Assembly (NCBI GenBank): GCA_020442465.1
Contig: JAGRJY010000158.1
Span: 1 to 45,796 of the forward strand
Reading direction: 5' to 3'
DNA: 45,796 bases
Origin: Lysobacterales bacterium
GTDB lineage: Bacteria; Pseudomonadota; Gammaproteobacteria; Xanthomonadales; Xanthomonadaceae
Below, in pieces: positions 12,600-21,123 of the stretch; the stretch's first letter is position 1, and the number at the start of each line of letters is the position of its first letter. Below the pieces are notes generated by a model. That model saw nothing but the letters and a program-made list of their open reading frames with translations, did no database searches and was not told where the DNA came from. The position numbers and the translations under genes are program-made.

Positions 12600-13093
12600 G
12601 CCGCCGCCCTCACTGACACGGCTGCGACGTAGGCCATCGCGATCGCCTCCAGCCCGGCCTGGTCTTCGGCATCGAAGCGCGACGGCTGCGGGCTGTCGAG
12701 ATCGAACACACCGATCAGCCGATCTCCGTCCAGAAGCGGAACGACCAGTTCAGAACGCGACGCGGCATCGCAGGCGATATGGCCGGGAAAAGCATCCACG
12801 TCGTCGATGCGCTGGGTCGAGCGCGTCGCCGCGGCGGTGCCGCAGACGCCCTTGCCGAGCCCGATGCGCACGCAGGCGGGCAGGCCCTGAAACGGGCCCA
12901 CCACGAGCTCGCGACCGTCGAAGAAGTAGAACCCCACCCAGTTGAGGTCGGGCAGCGCGTGATAGACCAGCGCACTGAGATTTGCCGCGTTGGCGACCCG
13001 GTCGGGCTCGCCCTGCAACAGCGCCGACGCCTGCGCCAGCAGCTGCGCGTACTGTTGTTGCTTGTCTCCCTGCAGTCCCGCGGTCTGGAACAT
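12596..13093 (-). CDS. msrC: Free methionine-(R)-sulfoxide reductase (GAF domain)
   Basis: 165 residues forming a single GAF domain. The three functional cysteines of the family are all present: Cys74 in PACVRIGLGKG, Cys84 in KGVCGTAA, and Cys108 in GHIACDAASRSELVVPL; WVGFYF near residue 52 is also characteristic. It reduces free (not protein-bound) methionine-R-sulfoxide in the cytosol, with thioredoxin as electron donor; a trxA gene lies in this same window. ATG at 13093 has a near-perfect ribosome site (GAGGAGGT) seven bases upstream. The frame is open far upstream but antisense to bioD. First gene of a two-gene unit with the TfoX C-terminal protein; divergent from bioD with 40 bases between them. 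Confidence 0.93.
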   Translation of the reverse strand: MFQTAGLQGDKQQQYAQLLAQASALLQGEPDRVANAANLSALVYHALPDLNWVGFYFFDGRELVVGPFQGLPACVRIGLGKGVCGTAAATRSTQRIDDVDAFPGHIACDAASRSELVVPLLDGDRLIGVFDLDSPQPSRFDAEDQAGLEAIAMAYVAAVSVRAAA

Positions 13094-13133
13094 CCGCACC
13101 TCCTCGCAAAGGCGTGCATTGTAGGATGCATCG

Positions 13134-13847
13134 ATGAATCCTGCCCCCGCACGCCCCGCGGCCGCCGGTCGTGGCTGCTTCGTCACCGGCACCGACACCG
13201 GCGTCGGCAAGACCTTGTGCAGCGTCGGCCTGATCCACGCGTTGCGCGCGCAAGGACTGCGGGTGGCCGGCATGAAGCCGCTCGCCGCGGGTGCGGAGGC
13301 GCACGGTGACAGCTGGCGCAACGAAGACGCCGTCGCCCTGCAGAAGGCCTCGGAACCGCGGCCGGAGGACGGCGACGTCAATCCGATCCTGCTGCGCACG
13401 GCGACCGCGCCGGAAATTGCCGCGCAGCTGGAACGGGCCCGCGTATCGCCTGAACAGGTCGATCCAGCGTGGCACAGGCTTGGCGCGTCGCACGACTTCG
13501 TGGTCGTGGAGGGTGCAGGCGGTTGGCTGTCGCCTTTGAGTGACAGCTGGATGCAGGCCGACGTGGCCCGGCGATACCAGCTGCCTGTCGTCCTGGTGGT
13601 GGGGCTGCGCCTCGGCTGCATCAACCACGCCCTGCTGAGCTTGCGGGCCATCCGCGCGGACGGTCTCGTCCCGTGCGGATGGCTGCTGTCCTGCGTCGAT
13701 GCCGACCTCGCACATGCCGAAGCGTATGCCGAAGTGCTGTGCAGTCGGATCGACGCACCGCTGCTGGGTCGACTCGAACATGGCGCCGATCCGGCGCAGG
13801 CCGCCGAAAGCTGGCATATCGAACCCATTCTGGGGCTGGCGCGCTGA
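13134..13847 (+). CDS. bioD: Dethiobiotin synthetase
   Basis: 237 residues. P-loop GTDTGVGKT at 19-27, the substrate-lysine segment RVAGMKPLAAGAE, the VNPILL and APEIAAQLE regions, and the second signature VVVEGAGGWLSPLSD are all present. It carboxylates and cyclises 7,8-diaminopelargonate with ATP in biotin synthesis. No other bio gene lies in the window, so bioD stands apart from the rest of the pathway. The 40-base space to msrC must hold both ribosome sites and at least one promoter. Followed by 250 bases of inverted repeats before the convergent ntrY-like gene. Confidence 0.95.
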   Translation: MNPAPARPAAAGRGCFVTGTDTGVGKTLCSVGLIHALRAQGLRVAGMKPLAAGAEAHGDSWRNEDAVALQKASEPRPEDGDVNPILLRTATAPEIAAQLERARVSPEQVDPAWHRLGASHDFVVVEGAGGWLSPLSDSWMQADVARRYQLPVVLVVGLRLGCINHALLSLRAIRADGLVPCGWLLSCVDADLAHAEAYAEVLCSRIDAPLLGRLEHGADPAQAAESWHIEPILGLAR

Positions 13848-13910
13848 AAGCACCGGATTGCGGGCGTCGGAAGGCAGAGCGCACGGGAGACTGCTTGCCG
13901 ACCCGCACAC

Positions 13911-14051
13911 CCGGGCGTCGGCCCGGCAGGCGACGGTCTGTCTGAACCCGGCGCGTGCGGGTGTCGCTACGGCGGGTCGCTACGACAGGGTCTAGGCGGC
14001 CGCTCGGCGCCCCGGCGAAATCGCGGCCGACCGCAAGCCCACGCCGGGGCG
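13911..14051. repeat. Inverted repeats between convergent bioD and ntrY-like genes
   Basis: The 250-base gap 13848-14097 has no gene I can support. It holds CCGGGC (13911-13916) / GCCCGG (13921-13926), and a perfect ten-base pair CGCCCCGGCG (14008-14017) / CGCCGGGGCG (14042-14051) whose 24-base loop contains a further GCGG/CCGC stem. No T run follows on either strand, so these may be rho-independent-like structures without the T tail, or simple repeats. No response-regulator remnant was found here. Confidence 0.5.
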
Positions 14052-14097
14052 GAAACGCGCTCGCCGGGATCGGGGAGGCGCAGCCCTTGGGTAGCCG

Positions 14098-16206
14098 CTA
14101 GTGTGGCAATCGCAGCGTGAAGCAGGCGCCGCCGGCGGCAGAGCGCCCCGCCTCGACCGTGCCGGCATGTTCCTCGGCGATCTTGCGCACCACCGCGAGA
14201 CCGAGCCCGGTGCCCTTGGTCTTGGTCGTGCGGTAGGGCTCGAACCAGCCGGCGTCGAAATCCGGCGGCAAGCCAGGACCGTCATCGCTGACCTGCATCA
14301 CCAGCATGCCGGCGCCGGGCTCGGCACTCAACGCGATCTGCACCGACACCGGCCCTTCCGGCACGGCTTCCAGCGCATTCTTGATCAGGTTGTGCAGTAC
14401 CTGACGGATGCGCCCGGGGTCGACCCGAATCGTGGGCACGTCGGCGGCAGCCTGGCACGACACGCTCAGCCTGCTCTCGCCGGCATACAGATCGATCAGG
14501 TCGCCGACCAGTTCGACGAGATCGGTCTCGCGCAGCTGCAGCGGCGCTGCCTGCGCGTACTCGCCGAACGCGTTGACCATCGATTTCAGCGCCTCGACCT
14601 GGGCAACGATCGTGGTCGTCGACCGGTCGAGCAAGTCGGCATCTTCGGCAGACAGCGTCGGCAACAGTCGCCGCCGCATGCGCTCCGCCGAGAGCTGGAT
14701 CGGCGTCAGTGGATTCTTGATTTCGTGCGCCAGCCGACGCGCGACTTCGGCCCAGGCGGCATCGCGACGGGCGCGATCGATGTCGGTGGTATCGTCGAGC
14801 ACCACGACCATGCCCTCGTCGGCGAGTCGCGCGCCGCGCAGCAACCAGTGACGGCGCTGGTCTCCCTCGCCGCTGCTCACCTCAGCACGAAACTCGCGAC
14901 CATCACCGCGCATTCGCTGCAGCAGGTCGGCCACCAACGGCGCAAACGACGGGCGCTGCGCCGACAGTGCCGACAGTGCGCGCCCCACCCACGCATCCGG
15001 CGCGCTGCCGAGCACCGCCTCGGAAGCGGGATTGGCGACGCGCACATGTCCCTCTGCGTCCAACACGATCACCGACGAGGAGATTCGCCCCAGCACCGCG
15101 GCGAGAAACGCGCGCTGGCGCTCGGTCTCCTGCTGGCTCTCGCGCGTGCGCCGCGTGCTGTCGCGCAGCTCGTCGAGCATGCGGTTGAAACCGCGGACCA
15201 GGAATCCGAGCTCGTCGTCTCCGCCACCGGGCACGCTGACGTCGAAGCGCCCCTCGGCCACCGCCCGGGTAGCCGTCGCCAGATCGCTGATCGGCGCCAC
15301 CATGCGACGGGAGATTTCGAACGCCAGCAACACCGCGAGCAACAACGAGAGCAGGAAGACGATGCTGAGGATGAGCACGAACGACCACTTCAGCGAGTCG
15401 CGCAAGAACAGGCTGCGTCGAGCGCTGGCGATGTCCTCCTCGATAGCGATCAGATCTTCGGCCACGGCCTCCGGCATGCCCATGACGATCTGGGCCAGCA
15501 CGACGGTGCCGCCGACCGACCGTTTGGCGCGTACTTGCTGCACCAGACCCTGCTCGACGGGCTCCAGGCTCACGTTGGCCGAACCCGACAAGGGCAGGTC
15601 GCGCATGTCCTCCGCGGGCGCGTCAGCGCGGATCCAGCGCGCACTCGCCGCCGCCAGGGCCAGGTTTCGTCCCGACGCATCGAACACGCCCACCTGCAGC
15701 GCTCCGCTGTCGACCAGCATGCGATCGGCCCAGGCATTCCATTCGCTGCGCGGCCGCTCGGCCAGCCCTGAGAGCAGATCGTCCATGACGCGCCGCGCCG
15801 AGGCCTCGCGTTCGCTGAGGTAGACCTGGCCGACCCGGGCCGCCTGCTGCAGCACTTCCACCGCGTTCGCGCGCAGCCAACTGTCCACGGTGGCGCCGAT
15901 GAAACGCACGCCGAAGCCGTACACGAGCAGAATCGGCGGCAGCCCCAGTACCAGCAGCCAGGCCAGCCAGCGTCGGCTGAGCCGCGCACCCGGTTCACCG
16001 GCACGCAGCCTTCGCCACAGCCCGAGAATGCGCAGCAGGATGGCGACCGACAGGCCGAGCACGGCGAGCGAAGCGATGGCGAACACCAGCAAGTAGGAGT
16101 CGGCCTGGGCGCCGCCCAGGCCTTCCGCATCGGCCGCGAGATACAGCGCCGCGAGCAGCAGCAGCACGCTGGCGACCGCAGGCAGCAGCCAGCGCAGCCG
16201 CGGCAT
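14098..16206 (-). CDS. NtrY-type membrane sensor histidine kinase
   Basis: 702 residues. Membrane helices near 7-24, 38-60, 81-102 and 273-297 flank a periplasmic part (about 103-272). A HAMP domain (296-350) is followed by a PAS domain (about 362-480), the H-box RLAHEIKNPLTP with His494, the N-box NLIKNALEA (606-614), and the G1/G2 boxes DDGPGLP (641) and GTGLGL (665). This order matches NtrY, which phosphorylates the NtrC-like regulator NtrX in nitrogen, redox or envelope responses. The start at 16206 is chosen because the upstream gene's stop and this ATG form TGATG; an ATG at 16227 in the same frame is an alternative. No response regulator is adjacent, which is unusual for this family. 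Confidence 0.92.
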   Translation of the reverse strand: MPRLRWLLPAVASVLLLLAALYLAADAEGLGGAQADSYLLVFAIASLAVLGLSVAILLRILGLWRRLRAGEPGARLSRRWLAWLLVLGLPPILLVYGFGVRFIGATVDSWLRANAVEVLQQAARVGQVYLSEREASARRVMDDLLSGLAERPRSEWNAWADRMLVDSGALQVGVFDASGRNLALAAASARWIRADAPAEDMRDLPLSGSANVSLEPVEQGLVQQVRAKRSVGGTVVLAQIVMGMPEAVAEDLIAIEEDIASARRSLFLRDSLKWSFVLILSIVFLLSLLLAVLLAFEISRRMVAPISDLATATRAVAEGRFDVSVPGGGDDELGFLVRGFNRMLDELRDSTRRTRESQQETERQRAFLAAVLGRISSSVIVLDAEGHVRVANPASEAVLGSAPDAWVGRALSALSAQRPSFAPLVADLLQRMRGDGREFRAEVSSGEGDQRRHWLLRGARLADEGMVVVLDDTTDIDRARRDAAWAEVARRLAHEIKNPLTPIQLSAERMRRRLLPTLSAEDADLLDRSTTTIVAQVEALKSMVNAFGEYAQAAPLQLRETDLVELVGDLIDLYAGESRLSVSCQAAADVPTIRVDPGRIRQVLHNLIKNALEAVPEGPVSVQIALSAEPGAGMLVMQVSDDGPGLPPDFDAGWFEPYRTTKTKGTGLGLAVVRKIAEEHAGTVEAGRSAAGGACFTLRLPH

Positions 16207-16727
16207 CAGCGAGCCGGGGCGAGCCATGACCGGGACTCGGACTGCATGCGCCATTCGTCCGACTCCAGCCAGGCCGGAAGCCGAAGTGGCGCAGGAAGCG
16301 CATCGGGATCGAGCGCCACGGAAACCTGCCCGGCGCAGGCGGCGGGCACGTCGTCGAGCGGAATCCGCACCCGGTCCAGCGCGGCCAGCAGCGCGCTGCG
16401 GCGGGCGAAGCGGCGCACCTCGCCGCTGCCGTCGCGCAGCTCGTACACGCGACGCACCGACGCGAAGCTCATCTCCAAGGCAGCGCGATGCTCCCAGCGG
16501 CTGCTGGCGCCGCAGCCGTGCAAGCGGTAGTCCAGGCGCAGCGGAATGCCCTGGGTCAGCGCGCGCAGCATGGTGCGCGAGAACTGCAGGCGTTGGTCGA
16601 CGACGAGCACGGGACCATCCACCCCCCGTTCCACCTCCACCCGGTCGAGTGACGCGCGCTCGGCCGACGGCGCGGAACAGCCGGCCCCGACGACCGCCAG
16701 TGCCACGATGGCCAGGCGTCTCAGCAT
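16206..16727 (-). CDS. DUF4390 family exported protein
   Basis: 173 residues. N-terminal signal-like segment MLRRLAIVALAVVGAGCSAP; Cys17 sits where a lipoprotein Cys could be, but -3 is Gly rather than Leu/Val/Ile, so lipidation is doubtful. The rest is a beta-rich domain with DRVEVERGVDGPVLVVDQRL, GIPLRLDYRL and RRVYELRDGSGEVRRF, the pattern of DUF4390 proteins that sit between rsmB and ntrY in many beta- and gammaproteobacteria. Function unknown. Its ATG overlaps the rsmB stop (ATGCTGA) and its stop overlaps the ntrY-like ATG, so all three are likely translated as a unit. Its constant location suggests it could modulate the kinase in the periplasm; that is inference. Confidence 0.85.
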   Translation of the reverse strand: MLRRLAIVALAVVGAGCSAPSAERASLDRVEVERGVDGPVLVVDQRLQFSRTMLRALTQGIPLRLDYRLHGCGASSRWEHRAALEMSFASVRRVYELRDGSGEVRRFARRSALLAALDRVRIPLDDVPAACAGQVSVALDPDALPAPLRLPAWLESDEWRMQSESRSWLAPAR

Positions 16728-18028
16728 CGATGCAGAACCGCCACGAAGAAACCATCCATGCCGCCGGCGCCCGGCGCGCGCTGGTTGCCGACCGGACTCG
16801 GCTCGCCGAACTCGGGCCCCAGCGGTCGCAGACGTGCGTCGTCGTGCCTGGCAAGAAAAGCCGAAACCTGTTCGTGGTTCTCGCCGCGCAGGATCGAACA
16901 GGTCGCGTAGATCATTTCGCCTCCGGGCTCGAGCAGCGGCCACAGCCCGTCCAGCAGACGCGCCTGTTGCACTTGCAGTGCGGTCACGTCGGTGGCACGA
17001 CGGTGCCACTTGACGTCGGGCTGGCGCCGGATCACGCCGGTGGCCGAACACGGCGCATCAAGCAGAATTCGCGCGTAGGGGCGGCCGTCCCACCAGGCCG
17101 CCGGATCACCGGCATCCGCGGTGCGCACATCGGCCTGCAGGTCGAGGCGGGCCAGCGTCGCACGCAGTGCTTCGACCCGCTTCGGCTGCGCGTCGATGGC
17201 GGTGAGTTCGAGATCATGCTGTTCGAGCATGGCGGCAGATTTCCCCCCCGGTGCTGCACAAGCATCGAGGACCCGCATTCCCGCGCGCAAGCCGAGCGCC
17301 TGCACGCAGAACTGGGCCGCACCGTCCTGCACCGACACCGCGCCGACGTCGAAGCCGGGCAAAGTGGTGGGCGCGACACGCGCATCGAGGCGGATACCCG
17401 CGGGCAGATGCGCGTCGGCGACTGCGTCGAGACCGAGTGCGTGCAGCGAGGCGAGGTACTCGGCAGTCGGCATCCGGCGCTGATTGACACGAAGCCATAG
17501 CGGCGCAGGCTCATTGCTGGACTGCATCCACGCCTCGGCCCGGTCGCCCCAGTCCGCGCGCAGTGCCGAGGCCAGCCACTGCGGAAACGCATGGCGCAAA
17601 TGAGGATCGTCCTGCCAGCGCGCGCACCAATCCGCCTGCTCGCGCTGAAAGCGCCGCAGCACGGCATTGACCAGTCCAGCCAGGCCGGGCGCGGGCCAGG
17701 CCTTGACTGCGTCCACCGTGGCAGACAGCACGGCATGCGGCGGCAAGCCCATGGCATCGAGCTGGGCCATGCCGACAAGCAGCAGGGCCGCGATGCCCTG
17801 CTTCGATGCCGGCAAGGGACGCTGCAGCGTGGCAGCGAGCACGGCCTCGTAGCGCGGGCGCCACCGACACGCCTGGAACACCGACGCCTCGAGCAGGGCG
17901 CGGTCGCGCGAGTCCGCAAACCGCGGCAGCGCCGTGGCCAGGGTTCGCTTGAGCGACGCGCCGTCGAACACCTGCTGCAGGGATCGCGCGGCCGCCAGGC
18001 GCACCGCGACCCCTGCGCCCGGCTTCAT
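16721..18028 (-). CDS. rsmB: 16S rRNA m5C967 methyltransferase RsmB
   Basis: 435 residues. N-terminal NusB-like helical domain (1-140), then a Rossmann methyltransferase: SAM motif DACAAPGGK (256-264), motif IV DAPCSATGV with Cys327, motif VI ATCSI with catalytic Cys377. The two cysteines are the release and nucleophile residues of the RNA m5C family. Substrate is assigned by family and by the fmt-rsmB neighbourhood. Its ATG overlaps the fmt stop as ATGA and its own stop overlaps the DUF4390 start. Confidence 0.96.
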   Translation of the reverse strand: MKPGAGVAVRLAAARSLQQVFDGASLKRTLATALPRFADSRDRALLEASVFQACRWRPRYEAVLAATLQRPLPASKQGIAALLLVGMAQLDAMGLPPHAVLSATVDAVKAWPAPGLAGLVNAVLRRFQREQADWCARWQDDPHLRHAFPQWLASALRADWGDRAEAWMQSSNEPAPLWLRVNQRRMPTAEYLASLHALGLDAVADAHLPAGIRLDARVAPTTLPGFDVGAVSVQDGAAQFCVQALGLRAGMRVLDACAAPGGKSAAMLEQHDLELTAIDAQPKRVEALRATLARLDLQADVRTADAGDPAAWWDGRPYARILLDAPCSATGVIRRQPDVKWHRRATDVTALQVQQARLLDGLWPLLEPGGEMIYATCSILRGENHEQVSAFLARHDDARLRPLGPEFGEPSPVGNQRAPGAGGMDGFFVAVLHRC

Positions 18029-18951
18029 GCGGAGACCACGCGCCCCGCCTGGGCATTGAGAAGGTCGGCGGCGCTGACGACGCGCCCGCCCGGCCGCTGC
18101 ACACGATGCAAACGCAGCGCCCCGTCGCCACAGGCGACGACCAGCTGATCACGCGACGACGGCAAGCGGGTGCCAGGTTCGCCCGCCGCATCGACCACCT
18201 CGGCCTCGTGCACCTTGATCCACTGGCCGCACCATTCCAGTTCCACGCTTGGCCACGGCGAGAACGCGCGCACGCGGCGCGCGATCTCGACCGCCGGCAG
18301 CGACCACCCGAGCCGCGCTTCGGCCTTGTCCAGCTTGTGCGCGTAGGTCACGCCCGATGCCGGCTGCACCTCGGCCGCCGGAAGCCGGTTGGCCGCGGCC
18401 AGGCGCAGCCCTTCGGCCAATACCTCGGCGCCGAGCCGGGCAAGGCGATCATGCAGCGTCTGCGCAGTGTCGGTTGCGCTGATCGGTGTGTGGCGGCGAA
18501 GCAGCACCGGCCCGGTGTCCAGGCCGCGCTCCATCTGCATCAGGCACACACCGGTCTCGGTGTCGCCGGCCTCGATCGCGCGCTGGATCGGCGCCGCGCC
18601 GCGCCAGCGCGGCAGCAGCGACGCATGCACGTTCCAGCAGCCCAGGCGCGGAATGTCCAGTACTGCCCTCGGCAACAGCAGGCCATAGGCCACCACGATC
18701 ATGAGGTCGGGTTGCAGGTCGCGCAGGGCCTGCTGGATGCCCTCGTCACGAAGACGTTCGGGCTGCCACACCGGCAGCTCCGCCTGCATGGCGAGCTGCT
18801 TCACCGGGCTCGGCTGCAGCTGCCGCCCCCGTCCCGCCGGGCGGTCGGGCTGGGTCAGCACAGCCAGTGGGCGGCAGCCGGCGTCGAGCACGGACTGCAG
18901 GCACGGCACGGCGAAGTCCGGCGTGCCGGCAAACACCACCCGCAGGGTCAT
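18025..18951 (-). CDS. fmt: Methionyl-tRNA formyltransferase
   Basis: 308 residues. N-terminal formyl-transfer domain with MTLRVVFAGTPDFAVPCLQ, the active-site segment NVHASLLPRWRGAAPIQRAI (Asn, His) and the MERGLDTGPVL segment carrying the catalytic Asp; C-terminal OB-like tRNA-binding domain from about 205. Transfers a formyl group from 10-formyl-THF to Met-tRNAi. Seven bases after def, overlapping rsmB at its end. The def-fmt pairing is functional: Fmt adds and Def removes the formyl group. Confidence 0.97.
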   Translation of the reverse strand: MTLRVVFAGTPDFAVPCLQSVLDAGCRPLAVLTQPDRPAGRGRQLQPSPVKQLAMQAELPVWQPERLRDEGIQQALRDLQPDLMIVVAYGLLLPRAVLDIPRLGCWNVHASLLPRWRGAAPIQRAIEAGDTETGVCLMQMERGLDTGPVLLRRHTPISATDTAQTLHDRLARLGAEVLAEGLRLAAANRLPAAEVQPASGVTYAHKLDKAEARLGWSLPAVEIARRVRAFSPWPSVELEWCGQWIKVHEAEVVDAAGEPGTRLPSSRDQLVVACGDGALRLHRVQRPGGRVVSAADLLNAQAGRVVSA

Positions 18952-18958
18952 GGTCGTC

Positions 18959-19471
18959 TCAGGCGGCGACAGCGCGCCGGGACTTGGCCAGCTTGCGCTT
19001 GACCATGTCGCGCTTCAGTGGCGACAGGTAGTCGACGAAGAGCTTGCCGTCGAGATGATCCATCTCGTGCTGGATGCAGACGGCGAAGAGGCCGTCGGCG
19101 TCCAGTTCGAACGGGCGGCCATGGCGGTCGAGCGCGGCGACACGAATCTTCTCCGCGCGAGTGACGTCGGCGGAGATGCCGGGAACCGACAGGCAGCCCT
19201 CCTGACAGACCTGGGTGCCTTCGCGGCTGATGATCCGGGGGTTGATGAAGACGTGGCGGTCGTCGTGCCCTTCGCTGACGTCGATCACCATGAAGCGCTT
19301 GTGCACGTCGACCTGACTGGCAGCCAGGCCGATGCCCGGCGCGGCGTACATGGTCTCGAACATGTTGTCGAGCAGGGTCTGGAACGCCGGCGTGAAGTCC
19401 TCGGGCGCAACCTCGACGGCGACGGTGCGCAGACGCGGGTCGGGAAATTCCAGAATGTCGAGCAGGGCCAT
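18959..19471 (-). CDS. def: Peptide deformylase
   Basis: 170 residues. The three motifs are intact: GIGLAASQ (46-53), EGCLS with metal ligand Cys93, and QHEMDHLDG with ligands His135 and His139 and catalytic Glu136. It removes the N-formyl group from nascent proteins at the ribosome exit. The ATG at 19471 begins [15 protein letters not shown] and has an AGGT ribosome site eight bases upstream; the frame continues upstream without similarity. First gene of the def-fmt-rsmB-DUF4390-ntrY unit. Confidence 0.97.
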   Translation of the reverse strand: MALLDILEFPDPRLRTVAVEVAPEDFTPAFQTLLDNMFETMYAAPGIGLAASQVDVHKRFMVIDVSEGHDDRHVFINPRIISREGTQVCQEGCLSVPGISADVTRAEKIRVAALDRHGRPFELDADGLFAVCIQHEMDHLDGKLFVDYLSPLKRDMVKRKLAKSRRAVAA

Positions 19472-19895
19472 GAGGTCTACCTCGGGGCGTGCGCCCCCTG
19501 AATCAAGAGAACTGCGTGCCGGTGCAGCGCAGGCACAACGATACGCGCTAGCCGGCGCAGGCTGAAGCGGCCGGGCCGCCTGCGCACTTGCCTCGGGCGA
19601 CCCGCACGTCCAGTGTGCGCGCTGCGACGTGAACCGCATGCGCCCTGGCAGGCGCCGCCGCGCCGGAACAGGCACTTTGGCCGCCACCCATGCGCACGCC
19701 AATCCGCGCATCGGCGCCGGACTTTACCGCCTGATTCTACCCCACCCCCTGCAGGCCTCGCCGGCCGCGGCCCGGGTGGGCGGGAGCACGGACCGGGGGC
19801 GGCCGGACCGGGGGCTCGGGAAATGCTTGTTTTTTCCCCCCAGCGTTTGGGCTATAGTGCCCAAACCTGCATGGGGAAACAGGTGGTTACCAGCC
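19472..19895. other. Divergent intergenic region between def and the LysM gene
   Basis: 424 bases that must contain promoters for two divergent units. Near def a GGGGC/GCCCC hairpin lies in the leader. At 19789-19800 and 19804-19815 the 12-mer CGGACCGGGGGC occurs twice in tandem with a 15-base period. A minus-strand TAGAAT (complement of 19734-19739) is a good -10 element but lacks a matching -35. The plus-strand promoter candidate near 19853 is listed separately. No supported gene. Confidence 0.55.
19827..19858 (+). promoter_or_regulatory. Candidate promoter of the LysM gene
   Basis: TATAGT at 19853-19858 is a five-of-six match to the -10 consensus, standing out in GC-rich DNA about 38 bases before the start codon. 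The best -35-like sequence, TTGTTT at 19827-19832, is 20 bases away, longer than ideal. A T6C6 tract (19830-19841 region) lies between them. Ribosome site AGGTGG precedes the ATG at 19896. Confidence 0.5.
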
Positions 19896-21053
19896 ATGTT
19901 TAAAAAATTCCTTACGGTTTTCGCGGCATTCGCCCTGACGGTCTGCAGCCTTGCAGCAGCCGTCGATTTGCGTGAAGACCACCCGGATACCTACACCGTG
20001 CAGAAGGGCGACACGCTGTGGGACATCGCCGCGCGATTCCTGCACGAGCCTTGGCTCTGGCCGGAAATCTGGCAGGCGAACCCGCAGATCGAGAATCCGC
20101 ACCTGATCTACCCGGGTGACGTGATCAGCCTCGCCTATCTGTCGGGTCGGCCCACCCTGAGCGTGACCAAGCGCTCGCCGGAGGTGCGCCGCGAGGCGCT
20201 CGATCCGGTGCCGGCGGTCAACCTGGCCGACATCCAGGCGCACCTGCGCAAGATGCACGTGCTCAACGAGGGCGAGCAGGACCTGCCCTACGTGATCGGA
20301 CTGGAAGAGAGCCGCCTGCGCAGCACGGCGGGCCAGCTGGTCTACGTCCGTGGCGCCGATTTCGCCCCCGGCGACGAGTTCGTCATCGTGCGTCCGACCG
20401 TGCGCTACGCGGTGCTGCCGCAGCCGAACACGCATTTCCCGCGCCTGCGCCGCGACCCGTGGAGCGCCGAACGCGGCCTGGAGCCGGAAACTTCCGGCAT
20501 CGAATGGGCCTACTTCGCCGCCAGCGACAACGGCTTCGAAGTGCTCGGCTATGAAGTGGTGGAACGCGCTGGTGGGGTGATCACCCGCGGCGGCGACCCG
20601 GCGACCATGCTGCTCGATGCCGAGAGCGAAGACGTCCGCGTGGGCGACCTCTTGATGCCGAAGCAGGCGCGACCGTTCGACCTGAGCTTCCAGCCGCACG
20701 CGCCGAGGCAGATCCCCGACCACCTGCGGATTCTGGCGCTGACCGACCGAATCAAGTACGGCGGCCCGCACGACGTCATCGCACTCAGCGCCGGCGCGCG
20801 CGACGGCATCGACAACGGCACCGTGTTCACGATCTACCGTCCGGGCGACACCGTGGTCGACAAGGTCAAGCACAAGCAGGCCCTGTCGCAGAAGCTGCCG
20901 AGCCACAAGGTGAATCTGCCGGACGAGTACGTCGGCCACGTCATGGTGTTCCGCACCTTCGACAAGGTCAGCTACGGGCTGATCGTCGAGGGCGTGCGGC
21001 CGGCACGACTTGAAGACAAGCTGAAAGCGCCGGTTCGACTGAACGTTTTCTAG
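19896..21053 (+). CDS. Exported LysM domain protein
   Basis: 385 residues. Signal peptide 1-22 (MFKKFLTVFAAFALTVCSLA), then one LysM motif at about 32-80: TYTVQKGDTLWDIAARF, with WPEIWQANPQIENPHLIYPG. LysM binds N-acetylglucosamine polymers such as peptidoglycan. The remaining 300 residues are beta-rich with no enzyme motif I can identify; similar LysM proteins without catalytic domains lie upstream of dprA in many gammaproteobacteria. Probably periplasmic and peptidoglycan-associated. The ATG at 19896 is preferred over upstream in-frame starts because the signal peptide begins there and AGGTGG precedes it. dprA follows after 70 bases in the same direction. Confidence 0.9.
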   Translation: MFKKFLTVFAAFALTVCSLAAAVDLREDHPDTYTVQKGDTLWDIAARFLHEPWLWPEIWQANPQIENPHLIYPGDVISLAYLSGRPTLSVTKRSPEVRREALDPVPAVNLADIQAHLRKMHVLNEGEQDLPYVIGLEESRLRSTAGQLVYVRGADFAPGDEFVIVRPTVRYAVLPQPNTHFPRLRRDPWSAERGLEPETSGIEWAYFAASDNGFEVLGYEVVERAGGVITRGGDPATMLLDAESEDVRVGDLLMPKQARPFDLSFQPHAPRQIPDHLRILALTDRIKYGGPHDVIALSAGARDGIDNGTVFTIYRPGDTVVDKVKHKQALSQKLPSHKVNLPDEYVGHVMVFRTFDKVSYGLIVEGVRPARLEDKLKAPVRLNVF

Positions 21054-21123
21054 TCCGGGTGCTGTCCCGGAACCGGCCCCTGCCACGCCACCCACGGATG
21101 GCGTGCGCATATCGCGCAGGGTG

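Noticed and set aside
13992..14285. Possible small gene or response-regulator remnant after the NtrY-type kinase
   Set aside because: The frame mostly overlaps the kinase coding sequence out of phase and shows no receiver-domain motifs.
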